DNA from: Falciphora oryzae
Taxonomy: Eukaryota > Ascomycota > Sordariomycetes > Magnaporthales > Magnaporthaceae
Length of the DNA: 64,000 nucleotides
NCBI GenBank assembly: GCA_000733355.1
Contig: JNVV01000022.1
Coordinates: 453,384-517,383 of the forward strand
Direction of reading: 5' to 3'
The notes under the pieces are model-generated. The model saw only the letters and a list, made by a program, of their open reading frames with translations, did no database searches and was not told the origin of the DNA. A program made the position numbers and the translations under genes. How positions within the stretch are numbered: the first letter of the stretch is position 1; each line of letters begins with the position of its first letter. Below are positions 57,166 through 64,000 of the stretch, one piece after another.

Positions 57166-58078
57166 CTAGTCCAGGCCGACCACAGGCGGCATGCTGCCCT
57201 CGCCGGCCTCGAACATGCTGGCACTGGCCGGTGGTGCCTTAGCGGCGGACGAGGGACCCAGCTGGAGCGTGGTGTCGTAGGCGATCATCTCGGCCAGGAC
57301 ATCGAGAATTGGCTGTGGCGAAACATCTGTGTCAGGACACAGCGGGAGGCCTTTGTTTGGGAGCCAAGGGCGCACGCGCAGCCTTCATACCTTGGGCACA
57401 ATGTTGTTATAGATGTGAACAAGGTCGCCGGGGCTAGGGTAGACCTTGAGCGCATTGTAGAAGTGGAGGGCGACCTGCACCGCGTCGGCCGAGGCTGTTT
57501 CGCGCACGCATAGCAGCACCCGTTAGCTCTCGCCCTGTCGCAAAAGAGCGCTCTCCTCATCCGGGCTCATTGGATGGCTCACCAGATGTGGACAGCGTCT
57601 CGCCGATCGTGATCTGCTCCTGGAAGTACTGCTCCTTCTCTTCGACGTTGTCGGGGTAGCCGGATGCCTTGGCATCGTCGATGACCTGCCTGATGAGGTG
57701 CAGGCGGCCGGCCTCGGCGGCCTCGGCGTCCTCCTTCTCGCTGCGCGCCTGCCTGCGCTCGTTCCGGCGCAGCTGCCGGCGGAACTCGGGGCTGTGTCGC
57801 CGGCGGTAGTCGAAGTAGACGGCGTAGGCTGTGGTGCAAAAAAGTGCTGGTGAGCCGCTGGGTTCAAGACGCAAGAGGGGCGCCCCCCAAAGGCGGGCGG
57901 GCCTCGCTCCCCCTTCCTCTCTGTATATCGCGGGGACCAACAGTGGTCTTGCGCCGGCCGGCATCTGTCATGCCACAAAAAAAGGAGGGTGCGGGATCCA
58001 GCTGGAGGGGGAGTAACCTAGTAGTCCTGTCACAACGGCCGTGGCCGAGGCCGTCACTATCATCCTGGCGTCGGCCAT
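57166..58078 (-). CDS. TOM20: Mitochondrial import receptor Tom20
   Basis: Four exons (58078-58018, 57828-57583, 57494-57391, 57312-57166) encode 185 residues. The N-terminal anchor MIVTASATAVVTGLLAYAVY is followed by DYRRRHSPEFRRQLRRNERR, the membrane-proximal basic segment of fungal Tom20. A charged helical region then leads to the TPR-like receptor domain (ADAVQVALHFYNALKVYPSP, then GDLVHIYNNIVPKPILDVLA). A flexible, Ala/Gly/Met-containing C-terminus ends VVGLD. Tom20 binds amphipathic presequences on the outer membrane and passes them to Tom22/Tom40. For the last intron, two acceptors are possible; the downstream CCACAG restores the conserved VPKPILDVLAEM. Intron 1 uses a weak GTTACT donor. 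Confidence 0.93.
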
Positions 58079-58603
58079 GGTTTATGACAGAATCGCGACC
58101 GAATTAGTCGGCGGGGGCGCTCCTGCAGGGTGCGTCTCAACGTTGGCACGGGCGCGCGAGAGGCGAGCTCGGGATTAAATTGGCGTGCTGGGTGGGAGGT
58201 GAAGCGAGGCAAGCAAGCTGGAATTGAGGGTCAAGATGCTGCATGCATGGGTGGTCGTCCCGTTGTGCTGCCAAAATTTTACCCAATCTTATCAGCGCCT
58301 GTTGCTTGTCTGGCCTATCCCGTTTAGCGCGCGACCGCTGCTGGACTTGTCCAAAGCCAGCAGTTACAGCACACCTCTACCGGGACAGGGCCCGGGCACA
58401 TGGGTGGGGCAGACCACCTCGGATGTGCGTGCCTCAAGTTGGAGCACGAGCTCTCAATTGCGGACGCCCTCAAGCTGGCTCGATGCTCGCATTGGCAGTG
58501 TCGGACGGTCGACGTGAGAAGCCGCCATCGATCACGTCTCCCCCCAACGTGCATGGCCGGATATCCACCTAGACGTCATCCCCATTGACCCCAACAACAC
58601 GCC
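58079..58603. promoter_or_regulatory. Divergent promoter between TOM20 and EXO84
   Basis: 525 bases between divergent start codons; both promoters must lie here. No specific site assigned. Confidence 0.5.
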
Positions 58604-60848
58604 ATGAGTGAAGAAAGGAGCAAGATCTCGCTCCGGGCTGGTCCCAAGCGAAAGGCACGCCCGACCATCAGCGCCCCGAGGCAGGTCACTGAGCCCCTGC
58701 CTGACAATGTTGGCCCTCCTCGAAGCCGACCCGGCCTCCCGGGAGCTGGCGGCGTCGCCCCCCCGCGTCCGCGTCCGCCAATGGCCAGTGGCAAGGTAAG
58801 TTCTCTGCTGAGAGGGACTTTGCCCCATCAGATGGTAGTCCAAGAAGGTTGGAAATTAATCCACAGGCTCTCCTCGGTAGACCTCGGACCTCGTGAAACG
58901 TCGCTTCTCTACTCGGTTCAACGACCTTCCGGCCGATGGGTTCGCGCCCCCCGTGCCGGCCCTGCCTTCGTTCAACCAATATGAGGCGTCAAGCAGGGAC
59001 AGGGAAAGAAGAGCGGCACCGCCCTCGAGGGGGACGGGAGGTGGAGGGTCTGCGCCAGTCGTGGACGTCAAGGCGCTGCGCGACCCGAAGCTCCTGGCCG
59101 ACCAGTACGTCGCCCAGATACTGAGCGACGCGACCGAGGACGAAATTCGCGACTTTGAAGAATCTCTACGCAGCCTCAAGAGCCGGGCGTCGACGGACCT
59201 GCAGCAGAACGTGTACCAGAACCGCACGCAGTTCATCAAGATCAGCAAGGAGGCCGAGAAGCTCAAGGGCGAGATGCGGGCGCTCAAGAACCTCATGTCG
59301 GAACTGAGCGCCAACACCACGGCGCTGCGGTCGGCGTCGTCCCGGGGCGATGGCGGCGGGGCGGGCGAGACGGCGAGCCTGAGCGCGGGCGGGGTCTCGG
59401 CGTCGCTCAGCAAGCGGGACAAGCGCAGCTCGGTGGCGGACCGGACAGCGCTGTGGAACTCGCAGATGCAGGCGCTGTACAAGCACGTCGAAGGGTCGCA
59501 GAAGTTCCTGCCAAACTCGTCCGGGCGCCACGTGGTGCAGAACGCGGGCCACTGGATCGAGCTGGATAGCGCAACGTACAAGTCGCGGCGGGCGATGCAG
59601 ATCTTCCTGCTCAACGACCACCTTCTTATTGCGTCGCGCAAGAAGAAGAAGGCAGAGGGCTCCGACTTCCGCGAGCCGCAAGTTAAGCTGGTGGCGGACC
59701 GCTGCTGGCCGCTGCTCGACATCGAGGTTGTCGACATGGCTGGGTCGGGCGAGGCGTCGAGCGGGCGGACCAAGCTGGCGGACGCCATAATGGTGCGCGG
59801 GGTGGGACAGGAGACTGTCATCTATAGAACCGAGAAGGCGGATGACCCGGAGAAGGGGTCGCTGATGCTCAACATGCGTAAGGCGGTGGAGGAGCTGCGG
59901 CGGGGGCTGCAGTCCGAGATGGATGCCAACAACAAGGCCAAGGAGACCATCAACTACTTTGCGTCGCGCGACCCGGGCCTGCTGCAGAAGACGGCGCTGC
60001 TCGAGACGCTGTCGGACATCAAGGACATGCTGATCGAGGTAGACGGCAAGCAGCAGAACCTGCGCTGGGTCGAGGGCCAGATGGACGAGCTGGACATCGA
60101 GATTGCGCTGCAGCGGTTTGAGCCGGCCGTGGTGCGGGTCGAGAAGCTCAAGGGCCTTGCCAAGAGCCTCAAGAACAACGCCATTGCGCAGGACTTTATC
60201 GAGTTCAAAGTGGAGGAGCGCAGCTCGAGACTTGGCGCCCTTGTCACGCGCGAGCTGGTCGAGACGCATGAAAACCAGCGCAAGGCCAAGCGGAACGTGG
60301 GCTGGCTAACCAGGCTCGGGTACGAGGATCGGGCGCGTGAGGCCTACCTTGAGGCACGGAGCAACACCATACAGAAACGTTCACGGTGAGTACCAACCAA
60401 CCTGCCTGGGTATTTGCTTGCGGAGAGTCGGGATAAGGGGAAAGTAGCCCTGTTTGCTGACACGACACTATTCTTTCAAAGGCAATGCATTTTCCAGGGT
60501 GACCTGCACCGGTACATCTGGGAGATCTCGTTCGTGTACTTCACCATCATCAAGAACACGGTGGCGTGCTTCCAGGGCTGCTTCCCGCCGCCGATGATGA
60601 GCGCGTGCGTCAAGTGGGCCAAGGAGGAGGTGGACGCGTTCAACGCGATCCTGGCGCGGCAGCTCAGCGGCACGGAACGGGACGGCGAGGTGTGGCAGTC
60701 CTGCATGGAGCGGGCCAAGGACCACGCCGACATGCTGTCCGAGGTCGGACTGGACTTTAGGAACCTGGTCGGGCGCGAGGTGCCCGGCGGGGGCGTGGCC
60801 AACGGATCGTCTGCCGGCACTCCCGTGCTCGGTCTTGGCCTGAGCTGA
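58604..60848 (+). CDS. EXO84: Exocyst subunit Exo84
   Basis: Exons 58604-58795, 58881-60385 and 60482-60848 encode 687 residues. A basic Pro/Arg-rich N-terminus leads to the Exo84 signature TSDLVKRRFSTRFNDLP. The Vps51/Exo84-type coiled-coil region follows (DEIRDFEESLRSLKSRAS through KISKEAEKLKGEMRALKNLM). A PH-like domain starts near HVVQNAGHWIELDSATYKSR and includes LLNDHLLIASRKKKK. The C-terminal helical repeats contain RQCIFQGDLHRYIWEISFVY, which is rebuilt only when intron 2 is removed. Exo84 is part of the octameric exocyst that tethers secretory vesicles at growing tips and septa, and is an effector of Rab/Rho GTPases. Confidence 0.95.
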
Positions 60849-62042
60849 GCGCTAGGTGCCGCCACATGCCGTCGCGGAGATATAGTGTATTTACCCGTAC
60901 CCAGAGTTTTGTTATTTTGCGCGGGTGACAGGCAGTTGGGTGGCAAAGATAAGCTCTGCACCCCTGGAGAGTTTGCCTGCCTCGGTTCAGTTATTTCTCC
61001 CATTTTCCAGCAGCACCTCAGGCAGAGACAGGAGCATATCGATTTAGAGAGCCCGTATGTCAATCATTTTTAGTTTTTAGATATCCAACATTCAAAGTCG
61101 ACATGTACCTGCACCTATCTCGGTATAATCTCTGTTTCTTATCGCTTGGGCCGTCAGGGTCCATGTTGGGTAGCGGTATATCTTCGCATCATAAGGAATC
61201 CCTGCATGGACAGCTGGAGCTTGGCGCGTGGTGATGGTGGAGGCGGCTGCAGTGCACGTGCCCCGAGGGTCTTTGATGGCTCAATTCAGATGCCCCTCCA
61301 ATCAGTCTGGGTTCACCGCCCGATCCCTACCCCACCCCACCCAAAGTGCCACGGCCTGGTAGCGATGGACCCAGGCGCGTTGGTTGCTGTGCACAAGGTA
61401 CCTGCGGCGCCTGGTCACTGCATTTCGTCCACTGGAACTGCTCGCCACAAACAGCGCCAGACGTGCCTGCTGCTGCCCGCAATACATCTCACAGACATCA
61501 AATCTCCAGCCATTTCAGCCCGCCGCCACTCTCAACTCCCAAACCAGCCCACCTCGACTGGATTGTGTATGTCCCCGATTCCCTTGGCTACCTCCCCGCC
61601 CACCTACCCAGATATTTTGTTTTTGATTGCGCTCCGTCTCGCTGGTTTTGCCGTTGACGACCTACCCTATTCGTGTGCTGGGGTTCGTGCTCCACCAACC
61701 ATAGGCAATCGCAGCCACTTTCTTCGGCATTGACCTGCCTGCCTGCTGCTACTGCTGCCCAGCCCGCCGCCGCCTCTTGTCAAGCTCAGCACTGGCTTTT
61801 GAGGTCATGACAGCCAACATTTGAACACCACCACCAAACAACACTCGTCCGCCACGCCACCACCCGCCTACCCGCCTTGATCATCTCTCTCTCGGCGACG
61901 CGTCCTCTCGCATCCCGCCATCGCTGCGCCGCCTGCCTCCATTCCCGCCATCGCCCCCGTTGTCGAGCTGAAACAGCAGCCGCCCAGGATAGCGTCCTCG
62001 GAGGTACAGGTGCTCGACATCGTCATCGACGACGACGACGAC
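60849..62042. other. Intergenic region
   Basis: 1.2 kb between EXO84 and the PP2A gene, both on the plus strand. The last 300 bases are C- and CA-rich, typical of a fungal 5' leader. No gene recognised. Confidence 0.5.
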
Positions 62043-63647
<1,605 letters not shown>

Positions 63648-64000
63648 TGAGCTATAGCGAGGCTCATGAACGGTGGGGGAGAGCGGAAAACAAGCCAGGG
63701 TTACTCGGCGCAATCACACCACCCCTCGATTTCCTGCAAGGCCACATCCCAGAGCCCAACCCCCGCCTGTCCTACCTGCCGTGCGGAGAGCAGATCTACC
63801 CAGTCGGTATTTTCTGCCTGGTCCAGATCGACGTGGCTTGATCATGTTTGTGATGTCTCACTGTCTGAGGATGAGGGAGCGCACAGCCCTTCTATGTAAT
63901 CTCCAAAAACTCACCTCCCCGGGTGTTGTCAGGTGTAATTTCCTCAGGCGGAGGGCAGAGACATGGCCACTTCTTGGGCACGGTGTGTGTTGGTAGACGG
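63648..64000. other. 3' flank of the PP2A gene to the window edge
   Basis: The last 353 bases hold the PP2A 3' UTR. The short frames seen here are downstream of the true stop and not called. Confidence 0.5.

Noticed and set aside
59166..60269. 367-codon frame antisense to EXO84
   Set aside because: Shadow of a long GC-rich exon with Arg/Leu/Ala/His noise composition.

Overview
The window is nuclear DNA of a filamentous ascomycete (Pezizomycotina, most likely a Sordariomycete). Most genes carry short introns of about 60-125 bases with GT(A/G)NGT donors, CTRAC-like branch points and YAG acceptors. The proteins have typical fungal architectures: an amidotransferase-like N-domain on biotin ligase, a fungal 7-TM rhodopsin-like receptor, a DUF7871-type metallothionein-like protein, and Mgm101. 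No operons, ribosome binding sites, rRNA or convincing tRNA genes were found. Exon structures below were worked out by hand from splice signals, frame and family alignment; none was tested against transcripts.

Layout. 1-12,539 is almost empty: one 425-residue protein gene (3,626-4,903) between long non-coding stretches with A-tracts. 12,540-16,870 holds a lysine-methyltransferase-like protein (-), a divergent cytidine-deaminase-fold protein (+) and an unknown 447-residue protein (+). 17,814-21,577 holds a cysteine-pair metallothionein-like gene and an RCC1/Pim1 Ran exchange factor with a histone-like tail. 22,793-25,201 is a divergent pair, Yip1 (-) and the mitochondrial import motor subunit Pam16 (+). 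25,856-30,860 holds two membrane proteins (-): a Thr-rich single-pass protein whose signal peptide lies in a separate first exon, and a 7-TM receptor-like protein. 32,451-38,000 holds biotin-protein ligase (-), Coa4 (+) and Mgm101 (+); a REEP/Yop1-like ER protein (-) follows. 41,205-50,945 holds an orphan small ORF, a secreted carboxylesterase (-, 7 exons), an AAA ATPase (-) and a UDP-glycosyltransferase (+), plus two TA-flanked inverted-repeat elements. 51,722-63,647 holds cysteine dioxygenase (-), the wybutosine enzyme Tyw1 (+), Tom20 (-), the exocyst subunit Exo84 (+) and the PP2A catalytic subunit (+, 7 exons).

Working together. Most genes are unrelated housekeeping functions. Four (Pam16, Coa4, Mgm101, Tom20) are nuclear genes for mitochondria, and biotin ligase serves biotin carboxylases. 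Yip1, the REEP-like protein and Exo84 belong to the secretory pathway. I found no clear secondary-metabolite cluster, defence island or other new multi-gene system. The most unusual structures are the roughly 608-bp foldback element at 48,447-49,054, the smaller related-style element at 44,827-45,054, and the 7.6-kb gene-free stretch after the first gene.
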